Shown in pieces: positions 35,072-46,895 of a stretch of 64,000 nucleotides of DNA. Within the stretch, counting starts at the first letter, position 1. The number at the start of each line of letters is the position of its first letter. The translations under genes were made by a program, and so were the position numbers. The stretch is from Branchinecta lynchi (Eukaryota; Arthropoda; Branchiopoda; Anostraca; Branchinectidae), in assembly GCA_023053575.1 (NCBI GenBank), contig JAKZAP010000016.1, positions 14,340,030 through 14,404,029 on the forward strand, written 5' to 3'. The notes beneath the pieces are model-generated. The model saw nothing but the letters and a program-made list of their open reading frames with translations, made no database searches and was not told where the DNA came from.

Positions 35072-36512
35072 CTAAAAGATAGAATAAACATTAAGAATTT
35101 GGCAAGAAACGCCGACAAGTACAAAATAAAAATGATAGTATTTAAACTTGTGATTTTATGTGCCCTATGGTGACAGAAAAATTGTTATATTGAAAAATGA
35201 ACATATCTGTACACCATAAAGATTGTTATTCATAACAAGTTTCATTCGGTTTACTATTAATCTGTGATTTTATGTGACGGAGAGTAGTTTGAAAATTGAA
35301 ATTCCAAATGACCGCAGATATGATATTTACTTGGCTTCGATTTATACCTATGAAAGTTAGCCAAAGTAATACTAGGAAAAGAACCTCTTTTAATTTCTGT
35401 CCCAGTGAGATATAGTTCACAATTTGAGTTGTCGGAACGCACTGAATCACATATGAACCATCACTTGCAAAATCAACCACTAAACTACTCCCGAATAACC
35501 CAAATTTACTATTTAACCCATTGGCACAATACCGGTATCCAACCTGTTCTATGCAATGAGGTTTCAGAACTCATTATCTTCTCTTTGGCTACCTATATGA
35601 TGGGACAATTAAATCGAACCATCATCGTCATTGTCCGGATGCCCCAGTATTACATGTCAGTAGAAGCATGTTATGTTTGCAAAATGATTCGTCGGAAATT
35701 TTGAAGTTCTTTTTTTTTTTAAAGTAGTATGAAAGAAGATAGTTTTAGTTGTGTTTATTTTTCAGAAATCCAGTAGAATATTTGCTTTTCTTGCTAAATG
35801 TCAATTAATACTGGATTCGGCGCTTGCGTTCTTATATGCTTTTGTTTTATATTCTAAAGACTAATTCCCTTTTACTCATTATAATAATGCGCCTGTTAAA
35901 TCTGTCAGAATTCAAATCCTGTGAATTTAGAATTTCTTATTCACTACTTTTTCTTTTATTTATTTAAATATCTGTTTACTGTCGTATTATTTATATTGCT
36001 CTTTATTATCTATTTTATATACTTATTTGCTTATTCAATTTACAATTATTGTTCACTAAGCGTATATCTTCTCCATCATCAAGAAGTATGTTAGCGTAAA
36101 ATCCAATTTGCACACTATTGGATTCAAACGAAGCTGATCCAAGCTGATAAGCTGTAGCACCTCGTATCCAGTAAAAGGCATCCAAGGAAGTCGGCTTTGC
36201 ACAATGGACAAAAGCTTATTCAATTTTCTGCCGAATCACACAGATACAAAGCGTCCAACAATACTTCGTACAATCCAGATTCACTGTGTTTGGCTTCACC
36301 ACTATTGACTCCACATTTCTGTGTAATCATATCCAATTGGTCCACTATAGGCTGATTTTTGCACTGTAAAATCTGTAGGCCGTTTAATTTACCTGATGTT
36401 TCCTTCTTGATTCTACACTGTCTAACTTTCCGTTTCGCTCATACAACTGATGATTTTAGTCTATGTACTTGTCCTTTTTCTACCATGGAGATTCTACCAC
36501 TACCTTAGGCCA
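35072..36512. other. 5' flank of paralogue 2, no other gene
   Basis: An acceptor 2 nt before the ATG implies an upstream 5' UTR exon, which I could not locate. Otherwise AT-rich DNA without recognised exons. Confidence 0.4.
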
Positions 36513-36513
36513 G

Positions 36514-36575
36514 TGCATACCCGCCAGGCATTTACCTCTGACCCACGTTGGGTGAGTAGGATTGGCGGGTATGCA
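36514..36575. repeat. Perfect 13-bp inverted repeat, 36-nt loop
   Basis: TGCATACCCGCCA (36514-36526) pairs with TGGCGGGTATGCA (36563-36575), in a locally GC-rich patch. A further TGCATACCCGCG overlaps at 36571. Not a recognisable tRNA. Confidence 0.8.
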
Positions 36576-36869
36576 TACCCGCGACATAGAATGGGGTCTC
36601 GGCCAGCCTGTTTGGATGCAGTCCAGACCCCGGGCAGGAGGGCAAAGCTTGTTGGGCAGGTCGGCGCGGCAAAGGTTACCATAAATGAAGCTAATTAGAA
36701 TGCCATAAATATGACGGAGAAACAGGCTGGATAAAATCCTACGAAAGGAAAATTGGGAACTTGTAATTTGATTGTTATTCCGTTGTAATTTCTTGGACGA
36801 AAATAAAGGCGTCGCCTAGGCAGTCAAAATGTCTGTGCCCCCTTGCAAATTATCTTCTAGTACGTTTTT

Positions 36870-37804
36870 GGGACCCCAAAACGTAAGTGGAGGGATACCT
36901 ATGTCATCGCAAAAGTTGTCCGTCCGTCTGTAAGCATGATAACTCTCGAAAGGAATGAGATATTTTGATGGAACTTGGTGGAACTTGTTGGGAGGATCTT
37001 TTAAGTCAAGGGAATGGTCGAGTTCGTAAATGGGCTCTGTAGCCCTACATTTAAGGGTGGGGGAGGGGGTTCGAATTAAGGGACAAACAAAATATTTTTA
37101 AACAGCGAATGAGATAGTCGATTAAGGGGTAAGAAGACATGCTGGACACGAATATGAAAACCATTTTCTCGCCGGACTAGTAGTTCGTCCGGAATCCGGT
37201 CGAAACTGGAAAGTTTGTAAAATTAAAAAGTTTTATTTGAAGTTGATTAGAAGTTTGATTTAGGGGTAAGAAGACATGCTGAAAACGAATATGAAAACAA
37301 TTTTCTACCCGAACAAGTAGTTCGTCCGAAATCCGGCTGAAACTGGAAAATTTGTTATAAGTTAAATTTTTATTCGAGTTGATTAGATGACAGATATAGG
37401 GCTAAGAAAAGACGCTGAGTCCGTACGTGACAACCATTATTTATCCGGACATATAATTCGTCTGGAGTCCGGTTGAAACCGGAAATTTTAAGGTACAGTT
37501 TTATTTGAAGTTGATTAGATGTTCTTTATAAGGATAAGGAGATACGCTGAATTGTTTCTGAATTGTTCTTTTTTTGCTGGTCAAGTAGTTGGCTCGGAAT
37601 TCGGTCGAAACTGGAACTTTGGCAGAGAAAGCAGGAAGTTTCGGTCAGTATCGTCAAAGTAGACATGGCTTATAGAGGTATATCTGGACATGGTTTTCTC
37701 AGATGATTAAATTAGCGTGGCGAAGACTGGAGCTGGCGAAGTAAGACCGAATTGTCTGGATCAAATATTAGATTTTTAGGATCCCATCTAAACCTTAGGT
37801 CTTG
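36870..37804 (+). mobile_element. R1 repeat copy, full length
   Basis: Head GGGACCCCAAAACGTAAGTG at 36870, four or five units in decreasing similarity, and a tail with GGATCCCATCTAAACC ending GGTCTTG. Confidence 0.82.
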
Positions 37805-38355
37805 TTAATTTTACAACCAACAACTTTCATAAAGTCTTATTCCATAAGAATACAAACCTCAACTGGTTCATGTTACTAAAGAAAAGTTGTGTTATATTTA
37901 TCTAAATCAAACAACAAACCCCACACCGGGTGCCTCTTGGCTGATTTTGTAACTCCGAGGAAAATCAGGCACCTTTATAATTTGGTTATTATTTTTCCAT
38001 TGTTATGATTTCTTGTCTAAAAGTGCTAAAGTCGTGTTTTATTCACAGCGATTAGACCCTTTGGGGGAACCGACGCGGCCAAAATATCTGTAGCCCCCTC
38101 AAATTCTCGCCTGTTTCTTTCAAATTTCTACAACCAAAATTTTCATAAAAATAAAAATAAGAAATGTTCCCAAATGTACCTAAATGTTGTTATACCTAAA
38201 TGAACCGACAAAACCTCCATAAGCAGGTGCCTACATTTTTGGTAACCCATAAGACCATTTAGGTTTATCTCGTCGTTTGTACGCATTAGGTAATAGCTCG
38301 TGCAGACTTTCTTTAACAGCATTCGTTCAGGCGGTTTAATTTATTTGTATTTGTT
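37805..38355. other. Spacer between two R1 copies
   Basis: AT-rich, no gene or repeat recognised. Confidence 0.4.
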
Positions 38356-39079
38356 GGGATCCCAAACGAAGGTGGAGGGATACCGATGAGATCGCAAAAG
38401 TTGTCCGTCTGTCAGCACAATAACTCTTGAAGGGAATTGAGATATTTTGATGAAACTTGGTGTGAGGATGCTTTGGGTCAAGGGAGAGGTCGAGTTTGTA
38501 GATGGGCTCTTTAGCCCTACATTTAGGGGTGGGGGTTCAAATTAAGGGGCAAACAAAATATTTTGAAAAAGCTAACGAGATAGTCGATTAAAAGGTAATA
38601 AGACATGCTGGACACGATTATGAAAACCATTTTCTTGCCGGACAAGTAGTTCGGCCGGAATCCGGCTAAAACCGGAAAGTTTGTTAAAAGTTAAAGTTTT
38701 ATTTGAAGTTGATTAGATGTTCGATATAGGTGTAAGGAGATACGCTGAATTCGCTTTTGAGCTTTATTTTTATGCCGGAAAAGCATTTCACCAGGAATTT
38801 GGCCGAAACCGAAAATGTGGCAGAAGTAAGGCAGGAAGGTTCGATCAGTTTTCGTCAATATAGATATGTCCTATACTACCTATAGGGGTAAACACATGCT
38901 GAATCCATATCTGAACTTGCTTTTCTCAGATAATTAGCTAGTTGGCCTTAATCTGTTTATAAATCTTAATAGCAAATATATTCAAGGGGTCTGGCGAAGA
39001 CTGGATCTGGCGAAGACAAAACCCAATTGTCTTTATCGAATATTAAATTTTTGGAATCCCGTCGAAACCTTTGGTCTTG
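38356..39079 (+). mobile_element. R1 repeat copy, short full-length form
   Basis: Head GGGATCCCAAACGAAGGTGG, two to three units, tail GGAATCCCGTCGAAACC to CTTTGGTCTTG. Flanks TTTGTT and TTTATT are T-rich. Confidence 0.8.
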
Positions 39080-39911
39080 TTTATTATGGCAACAGTCCGA
39101 ATATAGCGAGAAAAGGCGGGAAAAGCTTTCCTACAAGAAATGAGGTATCTTTATGTTACCATTCCATTGCTACCCATGGTCCGAGTTGTTAAAACGTGTT
39201 CCATTTATAGACCGTGGAGAGGTGCGGGGAGGGGATGCAGTCAGAATTGTGTTCCCCACTCAATATTATCACTAAGTACATTGTTAATTTTACCAACCAA
39301 AATGTATCGCAAAGGGTTTGTGATACAAAAAAAAAAAAAAAATTATTAGACATTTTTATGGTTAAATGTTGCATTTGGTAACCATTCAGTTTCCTTGAAC
39401 ATGGGAAAATTGCGCGTACCGGACTTACTTTTTACATATATCATTTATGAGGATTACGATATAAAAATGTCGAATGCTCTAAAGATAATTAAAAAAGGCA
39501 GGGGTAAATTTGTCTTGAGGGTATTGAGGAATTTTTATAATTTGTTATTTGCTTGCACTCACAACTTTGGTACCTCCCTCAAAAATTTTATTTCAGTAAC
39601 CAAGACTTCTGGTAAAGCAGCTTTGTTTCGCAAAACTAAACGTTGTTAGATTTATAATACAAAAAACAGTTTGATCAATTAGGATAAATCCTAATTTAAT
39701 TAAAACTTCCAATATTTCTTTTTTTTCGCGTCTGGAGGGAGCGTGTCCGGTTTCTTCGTCTCAGATTTATTTGTCTCGGTAATTAATTTGAATTTCGTCG
39801 CGGGTGAATCATTAGCGGACTATGAAAGAATAATTTTATTGTGATATCGCGAGGATTTTCCACAAAATATTGTCTGAATGACTGCCTGCATCTCGTCAAC
39901 GCAGGCAAACT
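39080..39911. other. Stretch without a recognised gene
   Basis: An 84-codon plus frame at 39395-39649 is Lys-rich with no recognised domain; A run near 39330-39345. Confidence 0.4.
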
Positions 39912-40220
39912 AGTTGTCCAGGCGAACTAGTTGTCCGGGTACAAAATGCTTTTCACAGACGTGTTCACCCTGTCTTCTTACCCCATAATCGACTATCACA
40001 TTAGCTGTTCAAAAATATTGTTTTTGCCCTTAATCTGAACCCCTCCCCAACCCCTAAATATAGGGCTACATAGCCCATCTACGAACTTGACCTTACCCTT
40101 GACCAAAAGAATCCTCATACTAAGTTCCATCAAAATATCTCATTCCCTTCGAGAGTTATCGTGCTCACAGACAGACAGACAGACTGACAACTTTTGCGAT
40201 GTCATAGGTATCCCTTGTTT
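39912..40220 (-). mobile_element. R1 fragment, head plus part of one unit
   Basis: In reverse: ATAGGGCTACATAGCCCATC, AAATATCTCATTCCCTTCGA and CTTTTGCGATGTCATAGGTA; the GGGATCCC tip is lost. Confidence 0.72.
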
Positions 40221-41666
40221 TCGTGTCGGGACTAATGCATTTTCATGGGGTTTGTTCAGGTGAGTAGAAGAATCTCAACCAGATTTTCGTATTCGTTTGA
40301 GATGGACACCGCCATATCAGACTTCATTTTTGTATATAAAGAAAAAGCTAGAGCCACATGAGAATATCCTAGCCAGTAAATACAAACTGGCTCAATCAGC
40401 GTGTTTTTCTTTCGAGGTCAGTGCAATCGAAAGTGAAATGATAAACAAAAGAGCGTCACTGCTATATCGTTTAAGCACGTTCGCAGGTTTACTGCCTTTA
40501 AATCACGCGTTGGGCAGGAAGTTGCGTGTAGCTTCAGTAAATAGTTCTGACATCCCTTTTATCAACTCAGCGATCGTCGATGGAGGTATGCAAGTGGCGT
40601 TACTAGCAAAAAGAATTGCATGAAAAAGTATGTAATACTGCGTCGGTTTTTACAAAGTGGGATGTGGAACTGATTGGATCATGTGGAATTGGTAAAAGAA
40701 TGACTGCGAGCTTAAAGTTTAACTGAAAAGGGCTGGGATAGGGCAATCTAGTTGCCCATCACTTATTCAATTAAAGAGGCTTGAAGACCCTATGAAAGTG
40801 CGTTACGTCCTTGCTCCGCTATCCACAATATTCGATTTTCAAATAGTAGAATTTCCCTGTCGGATTTTTGGTACCTGTATGCACTTATACCTGCGTTGTA
40901 TGCTTGATTAGAATATTTACGAGAAATGAGTATTCACGCCATGAGCTACCTTTCGCAAGATGATCACTGGTCACTGAAAACCCGCGTTTCCATTTAGATT
41001 CAGATTGTCCGCGTCATAGAAGAATTTTGCGTTGTGAGGACGGCTGTAAACATTCTTAACGTCATTCGATAACGTCATTCTAGAGAAAATAGTAAAAAAA
41101 AAAAAAAAAATTTACACAATCCGAATAATGCAGTACATTCAGTCAAATGATATAAGAATAGGTTGGCTTGTCAGTTAAACTTTAGGTATGAAGTTTCGTG
41201 TGTGTAACCTCCAAATGACTTCCTAAGTCATTTCCTTAAATATTGCTTCAGACGTAAAGGCTCTTAAAGTCCATATCGGCACCTGACAGCCGGCATATGT
41301 AACCCCTCGAATCTGGAAATCTCAAATAATACATCTAAAATTTTACTTCGGTAATGTGGTTATGTCTTTTCACTGCATAGAGCTTTGCTCGCCATGCGAT
41401 TAAGCTGTGCTTAGTTTCAGGTAGGCTTGAGGCGGCAGTCATACTTTCGAGGTCTGAATCTACAAAAAGTATAAATCGTCAACTGACAGATTGCATATGT
41501 ATCCCTTGAATCTTGAAATTATAGTAATATAAACGAAGACTTTGTCATTCAGATGGCGTGTGATTTGAAAGTCTTCCGCTGGTGATGTCCGACAATGAAT
41601 GAATACATGAACAACTTATAACGCACCCCTTGAGGGACTGTGCAAGTAAACAAAAAAAATATAAAG
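40221..41666. other. Stretch without a recognised gene
   Basis: A 108-codon plus frame at 40297-40623 has no recognised domain. Otherwise anonymous. Confidence 0.4.
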
Positions 41667-41674
41667 CACTCAAA

Positions 41675-42268
41675 CAGGGTTGCCACTTGACTCAAATAAA
41701 ATGCACTATCCAAGTACCAAAAAGGTACTACCAGGGGAGAAAATTAACTACCTAAAAATTTTTTTTTAGCGGGTAAGTAGGTAAGTCAGTAAACGCCTTG
41801 TTCCCCCCCCCAAAAAAAAAAAACATTTTGGCTAGTAACGCCTCTGGGCAAGGGATCAAAAATGTATTTAATAATGTGCACAAATGGGTAATGTAGTATT
41901 TCATGACAGTTCTAAGACCCGGAGATGCGGTTTGGAGAAAAGCGCTAACAGTTTAAAGAACTTATGACACCAGGACCCTTGCCGATAAGGATCGAAATAT
42001 AGCTATAATAAAATTCTTGCTGACGTATCCATTTTGCACTGTCAAATATTGACGTAACTAGCTCACAAAGATTAGATTTAAGGTAATCAGATCCAATGAC
42101 CAAATGTTTCAGATAAAATGAGTGAAATGCAACTAGCTCCACATCATCTTAGACAGAAATTTAAATGTACTACGAAAGTACTACTTTTTTTTCAAATGTA
42201 CTACCAACTCAGTACTTTGAAAAAAATGTACTAAAAAGAGTACAATTGTACTACCGGTGGCAACCCTG
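41675..42268. mobile_element. hAT non-autonomous element, 594 bp
   Basis: Exact 8-bp duplication CACTCAAA at 41667-41674 and 42269-42276. Perfect 12-bp ends CAGGGTTGCCAC and GTGGCAACCCTG. Subterminal GTACTA/TAGTAC motifs recur in inverted orientation (for example TACTACCAGGGG on the left, ATGTACTACCAAC on the right). No transposase. Confidence 0.93.
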
Positions 42269-42372
42269 CACTCAAATAATTTACTGTAAGGTTATTGATG
42301 AATGACTTAGGTAGTTTAGTTGTGGACACGCACAAATCGTCCAGAGAAGATAAATTTGAGGAGAGATTTCAG

Positions 42373-42531
42373 CAGGCCCGTATCCAGGAATTTATTTCGG
42401 GGGGGGGGGGGGGGTGCCTGCGGGTCGGATAAAAAAGACATAGATCAGAGGGAAAAGCCTATAAAAAATTATTATTTTGTATGTTTCGGAGGGGGGGGGG
42501 TCAACTCCATACCCCCCTGGATACGGCCTTG
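42373..42531 (+). mobile_element. G-tract hAT MITE, copy 6
   Basis: Exact 8-bp duplication GATTTCAG at 42365-42372 and 42532-42539. Ends are CAGGCCCGTATCC and GGATACGGCCTTG. Confidence 0.92.
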
Positions 42532-42562
42532 GATTTCAGATTTTCAGTACTCATTCCACTAA

Positions 42563-42995
42563 AAGACACCTGAACAATGAAGCCATACTTGAACACACCA
42601 TGGAGAATGCATTTACAGACATGGCCACGCAGAGCATTCTTCTCCTGAGCGTGACGTTTTCAAAAGAGGGATGTTCGTTTCTGGAGGTTTGCACGTGCAG
42701 ACACAAAAAGCGCAATTCATTCAAATCTTGTACAGAGCTGGCCGGATTGTATTGCAGTTTCTTCTAGATATACGTTTGGGCCTAACTGGTTAAAAAATAT
42801 TCCAGAAGAAGGGTTGATTGGAGACATTTGTTCACTTATAAAATTGTTCGGTACTGAAATAAGGACAGATGCAAAATGGAGCAAAATCATTGCTTGCAAA
42901 CACTATTTCGTATTTGGATTTAGTTTTCTACAGGCAATGTTAACGGAAGTCATACAGATAGGGATGATACTTGGTACTCTTCATGCAGGTGTCCT
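42563..42995. mobile_element. piggyBac-like non-autonomous element, 433 bp
   Basis: Ends AAGACACCTGAA and GCAGGTGTCCT, flanked by CTAA (decayed TTAA) on the left and TTAA 42996-42999 on the right. Both outer thirds match the 216-452 element in reverse; the central ~200 bp is unique to this copy. Confidence 0.7.
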
Positions 42996-42999
42996 TTAA

Positions 43000-43929
43000 A
43001 CATAAAGGGTTGAGAAAACGTAAATCAACGAAAAAATTAAGCAAGACTAGTTTTTTGGTGAGCATGTCGGAATCAGTTTTCCTGCGTAATCGTCGGATCA
43101 AGCATCGACCTGTGACTATAGACAGTCAGTTTGATACCAGAGAGCCGTAAGAACAGGATGGCCTGGTCTAAAATGTTTGCACAATTGTTCAATTAAGAAC
43201 AACACGCGAAAAACGATAAAGGAGATTCCTATTCTTATTTTCTTCTCCGTCTTCCATAAGAGCTGAGTAGGAGTAATTAACCAGTGTTCTACTGTAATTA
43301 TTCCACTTCTTCCTTAACAGATTTCAACGTTCCGGGCCCTTTATAGCTGTCTTATTCTTATTTGCCAATGATTTCTTTTTACAAAGATCATAGCAATCAC
43401 GAAGAATCATCTGTAGAGGAATCCCGCGAACCCACTTTCGATTTTCGGTACACTACCCGATATTCCGTGAGACTGATGCGTGCTTATTACCACATTAGGT
43501 AGTATCAGAGCCATGGTATTATTCAAATTTGGGTAGACTTTTGAAGATGATTCTGATCGTTTCCTCTAAAGGTTTCACTCAGTGCCGACAGATAGTATGA
43601 GGTGTGCTTCAGGCGTGACGCACTAAAGACCAGTGATTCGCGATTCGTGAAAGCACAAAACTCAAACCGCCTTCTGGCAGGGCCAAATTACCTTGCTTAA
43701 ATTTTAACTGAAAATACAATTTATTTTATATCTTGGGTTAGGATATACAGAATTATTTTGACTCTTCTAAGGAATTTTTGCTTTTCATCTCAGTCTCCAG
43801 CAATGACGTTCCGAATATGCGCTGCTTGCACGATAAGTCAGAGCTCATCCAGCCGCTCCGTAAGAATAAGTTCATTCGGGCAAATTGATTTTGTGGAAAC
43901 AGCGATGTAACGTATTTTCTCGGGCCTTC
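43000..43929. other. Stretch without a recognised gene
   Basis: No exon or repeat family recognised. Confidence 0.4.
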
Positions 43930-43938
43930 AAGCCTATT

Positions 43939-45025
43939 TAAGGGGTTGCCGGCGAAACGTCCCCTGGCGAAACGTCCCCGTGATAAAACTTCCCCATGAA
44001 AAAACATCCCCACGACAAAACGTCCCCAATCAAAACGTCCCATGGCAAAACGTCCCCGGCTATAGATTTTTTTTTCATCGCGAAGGGATAGTTAGGCCTA
44101 TGGGCTATGGGATTACTGATTGCGTCATCAGTTCAGACAAAAATGTTCTTTAATATAACATTTTGAAAACCACGATGGGCTGGCTACTTCAGCATTTAAC
44201 CGATAGCGAAGAAGAAACCGAAGTGTTGCTCCCGGCTACAGTCATTTCCTAAAGAAAACGCAAAGATTTAGTAGTTGGTCAGTTTTCGTTTTGTCCTTTC
44301 ATTAATGTGTTTATTTGCGTGTTATTTTACTCTGCGATATAGCTCATTGATCTTGCTTTTGCTCGATATTTAATTTAGTGATATTTATTGTAAAAGGATA
44401 TTATTAAAGGATCAAACCCGTCTTGCCTAGATTACTGTGTCTGTCTACCTAACTAATCGTTCGATCCGCTTTCGTTTCCTCGCATTCCATGTAATTTGTA
44501 TCCACCGTAATGGCACTGTACCTTCAAACGACCTAGAACTGATCATTTACGAGTCCATTGCACAGTGTGTCCGGATGGGCTTGTGTCCCGCCCCATGGGC
44601 TTGTTTCTGTTGGCTGGGGCGGGAAAGTGGGCTTGTTTTGTTAAAATGTCGCTTGTTTTGGGCGTTTTGGAACCCGAAGCTGTACCTAACCTGGCACGGG
44701 GCCCCAAAACTGATCTTAGCCCCCCCGCGAGGTTTAATGAAACACCACCACTGGCTTGAACAGCAAAAATTTGGGGGAAATAAGCCGGGCCCGTTTGGGC
44801 TTGTTTTCAACCAAAATTTTGCAGCACTGATCGCAAGGCATATTACACAATATATTTTAATTGGAAACAATACATTTATGAAGCAATGGTCCCATGTCCG
44901 ATCTTTCCTGCGCATAAGGAATGTTTCGGGGGTTTCACAGTCTTTAAGTTGTTTTACGTCGATCATGCACTTGATGACGGAGACGTTTTGCCACGGGGAC
45001 CATTTTGCCGGGACGTTTCGTTGGT
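43939..45025. mobile_element. GGGGACGTTTTG-array DNA element, ~1.1 kb
   Basis: The left end has a row of AAACGTCCCC motifs (GGCGAAACGTCCCCTGGCGA onward, about seven copies to 44065). The right end has the complement (GACGTTTTGCCACGGGGACC, GCCGGGACGTTTCG). AAGCCTATT lies at both edges (43930-43938, 45026-45034), a candidate 9-bp duplication. The interior has a 196-codon plus frame (44437-45027) with GGGCTTGTTT repeats but no recognised domain. Confidence 0.65.
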
Positions 45026-45280
45026 AAGCCTATTGAAGTGATTTAGAAGATGGATAACTAGACTGTGTTCAGCCCTTTGGTTAAACTTTAACGAAAGTTA
45101 GCATCTCTTGTTTGTCATCATTTGGTTAAAAGACACCTCACATTACATAGCATTTCTGCTCAGATGTTCTGAGATACTTGACCTCTTTACAACTAGCTAC
45201 GCGTACAGAAAACACTGCTTCGGCTGTTCTTAGCCTCTTTCCTTCCATGGTAATCATGTCAAAATTTGAGGGCATATAGC

Positions 45281-45453
45281 CAAGGCCGTATCCAGGGGGG
45301 TTAGGAGGTTGACCCCCCCCCCCCCCCCGAAACGTACAAAAATAATCATTTGTATAGGCTTTTCCCTCTGATCTATGTATTTTTTGTAATTTTTCGTCCG
45401 ACCAGCAGGCAACCCCCCCCCACCCCCGAAATAAATTCCTGGATGCGGGGCTG
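45281..45453 (-). mobile_element. G-tract hAT MITE, copy 7
   Basis: Flanks CATATAGC (45273-45280) and CATATACC (45454-45461) agree at 7 of 8 bases. Ends are CAAGGCCGTATCC and GGATGCGGGGCTG. Confidence 0.85.
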
Positions 45454-45675
45454 CATATACCCCTGAAGTACAATGAAATACTACCAAGTACGACGTGTCT
45501 TTTAATAGCAAAAACAAGCTATGGTCCAGTAAACAAAAAAAAAATCGTTGCGAATAAGGACCATAAATTATTTCTTAACAATTTGCAAAAATAAATATAT
45601 TTTCATCAACTACTGAATGGATCTTACTGCTATATTTATGGCGATAAACGGATAGTTCAGTTAGACTCAGTAGAT

Positions 45676-45713
45676 GTTACGACCCTTCTTGGCAAGGGTC
45701 TTCTTCAGGCTCC
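45676..45713 (-). other. Hairpin motif, hammerhead-like, copy 1
   Basis: Minus strand: CCTGAAGAA, stem GACCCTT, loop GCCAAG, stem AAGGGTC, then GTAAC. A similar motif is at 59154-59190. It resembles the CUGANGA-stem-GAAA core of a hammerhead ribozyme, but GUAA replaces GAAA and stems I/III were not traced. Confidence 0.35.
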
Positions 45714-45779
45714 AACTAGAACGTGAATCTGCGATCAGTGCATGACGTGCTTCTAGCTGAATCTGACGAGATATGTGGG

Positions 45780-46135
45780 TTAAACTTAGTGTGAAAATCC
45801 TTTTGTTCAAATTACAGGTCAGTTTCGTAGATGGGCCCTGTAGTCCCATATTTAGGTGTGGGGGAGGAGGCTTCAGATTTAGGATAAAAACTTTTTTTTT
45901 TTAAGCTAGTCGATTAAGAGGTAAGGAAGAGAGCATATTTTCTTGACCGACAAGTGGTGCGTCCGGAATCCGGCCAAAACCGGAATTTGGTAGTAGTGAA
46001 AGTTTATTCTGAAGTCGATTAGAGTAGGGGCAAGAACACATGCTAAATCCGTATGATCTTTATCGTCTTGCCGGACAACTAGTTTGCCCGGAATCTGTTG
46101 AAAACCGGATTGTTTTATAACGTAAAAGTATAATT
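45780..46135 (+). mobile_element. R1 fragment without outer head
   Basis: Starts inside the head (AACTTAGTGTGAAAATCC), with GTAGATGGGCCCTGTAGTCC, ATTTAGGTGTGGGG and two units. It stops at the TTAA bordering the R3 fragment. Confidence 0.7.
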
Positions 46136-46139
46136 TTAA

Positions 46140-46245
46140 AAGACCTGTCTTACCTATAATACTATTGCAACCTACTTCTGTAATTGCTCCATCCGTTCCT
46201 AGCCCGTAGAACCGTATTTCTTACGGTACATTTTAACCCCCTATG
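46140..46245 (-). mobile_element. R3 right-end fragment
   Basis: TTAA at 46136-46139, then AAGACCTGTCTTACCTATAA and TGCAACCTACTTCTGTAATT, the R3 right end in reverse, with CTTACGGTACATT further in. Confidence 0.65.
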
Positions 46246-46282
46246 ACACCTTACTGATGTCCGCACTTGCCTTGTTTCGCTA

Positions 46283-46440
46283 CACTGTACAAAGTTTCTC
46301 CGAATAAGGATGCAGTATTTGCTACTGGGATTAATCTTATGTCTACTGGGATAAAGTTAATCCGAATTAGGGATAATCTTATCTCAATAAAGACAAGATT
46401 AATCACAGTAGCAAATACTGCAAGATTTTTTTTTACAGTG
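46283..46440. mobile_element. Palindromic mariner-like MITE (copy 2)
   Basis: TA on both sides (46281-46282, 46441-46442). Ends CACTGTACAAAG and TTTTTACAGTG. Inner arms GCAGTATTTGCTACTGGGAT and CACAGTAGCAAATACTGC. 158 bp, related to 9306-9456. Confidence 0.85.
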
Positions 46441-46664
46441 TACCTTCGATGCATGGGCTAGGAAGGGTCGGCTAGGGAGGTAAGGATGGGCACGGGGGTA
46501 AGGTGAGGTTGGGAGGGAAGAACGGGGGAGTTAAGTATTGATGAGTGAGGGGGATTGGATTTTTTTTTTCGTATAGGTAAGTAGTTATGTAGAATTCCGC
46601 GCGAATGCAAACCCTCATAGGTTTTTTCTCCAGCGCGAAAGTTGTGTTTTTTTATTTATTTATT

Positions 46665-46895
46665 ATGAATGTTGGACACAAAATTGAACATGTATCACAC
46701 TGTCGACGGTTGTTTGCGAGAAGTTTATTCGTCAAATAAACGGTTATGCATTTCCCTGTTTTTGCTAGAAGTCGACGGGCCTGGAACAGGTCTTAAAACA
46801 GCAAAAACCGTTGTTAATTTGTTGAAAACGGAGTCTGGTTCTAAAGTGTTCAACTCTTTCAAAACACTGGAGCATAAACAATAAATAGTTGCGAA
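46665..46895 (-). mobile_element. R3 fragment
   Basis: Includes CACACTGTCGACGGTTGTTT, GCGAGAAG, CTAGAAGTCGACGGGCCTGG and GAGCATAAACAATAAATAG, the complement of the R3 left half. Confidence 0.6.

Noticed and set aside
40297..40623. 108-codon plus frame
   Set aside because: No recognisable domain, no splice partner, and directly beside R1 debris; insufficient support.
44437..45027. 196-codon plus-strand open frame
   Set aside because: It lies inside a non-coding DNA element, is read through GGGCTTGTTT repeats and the terminal ACGTTTTG array, and shows no recognisable domain; the opposite strand is also open.
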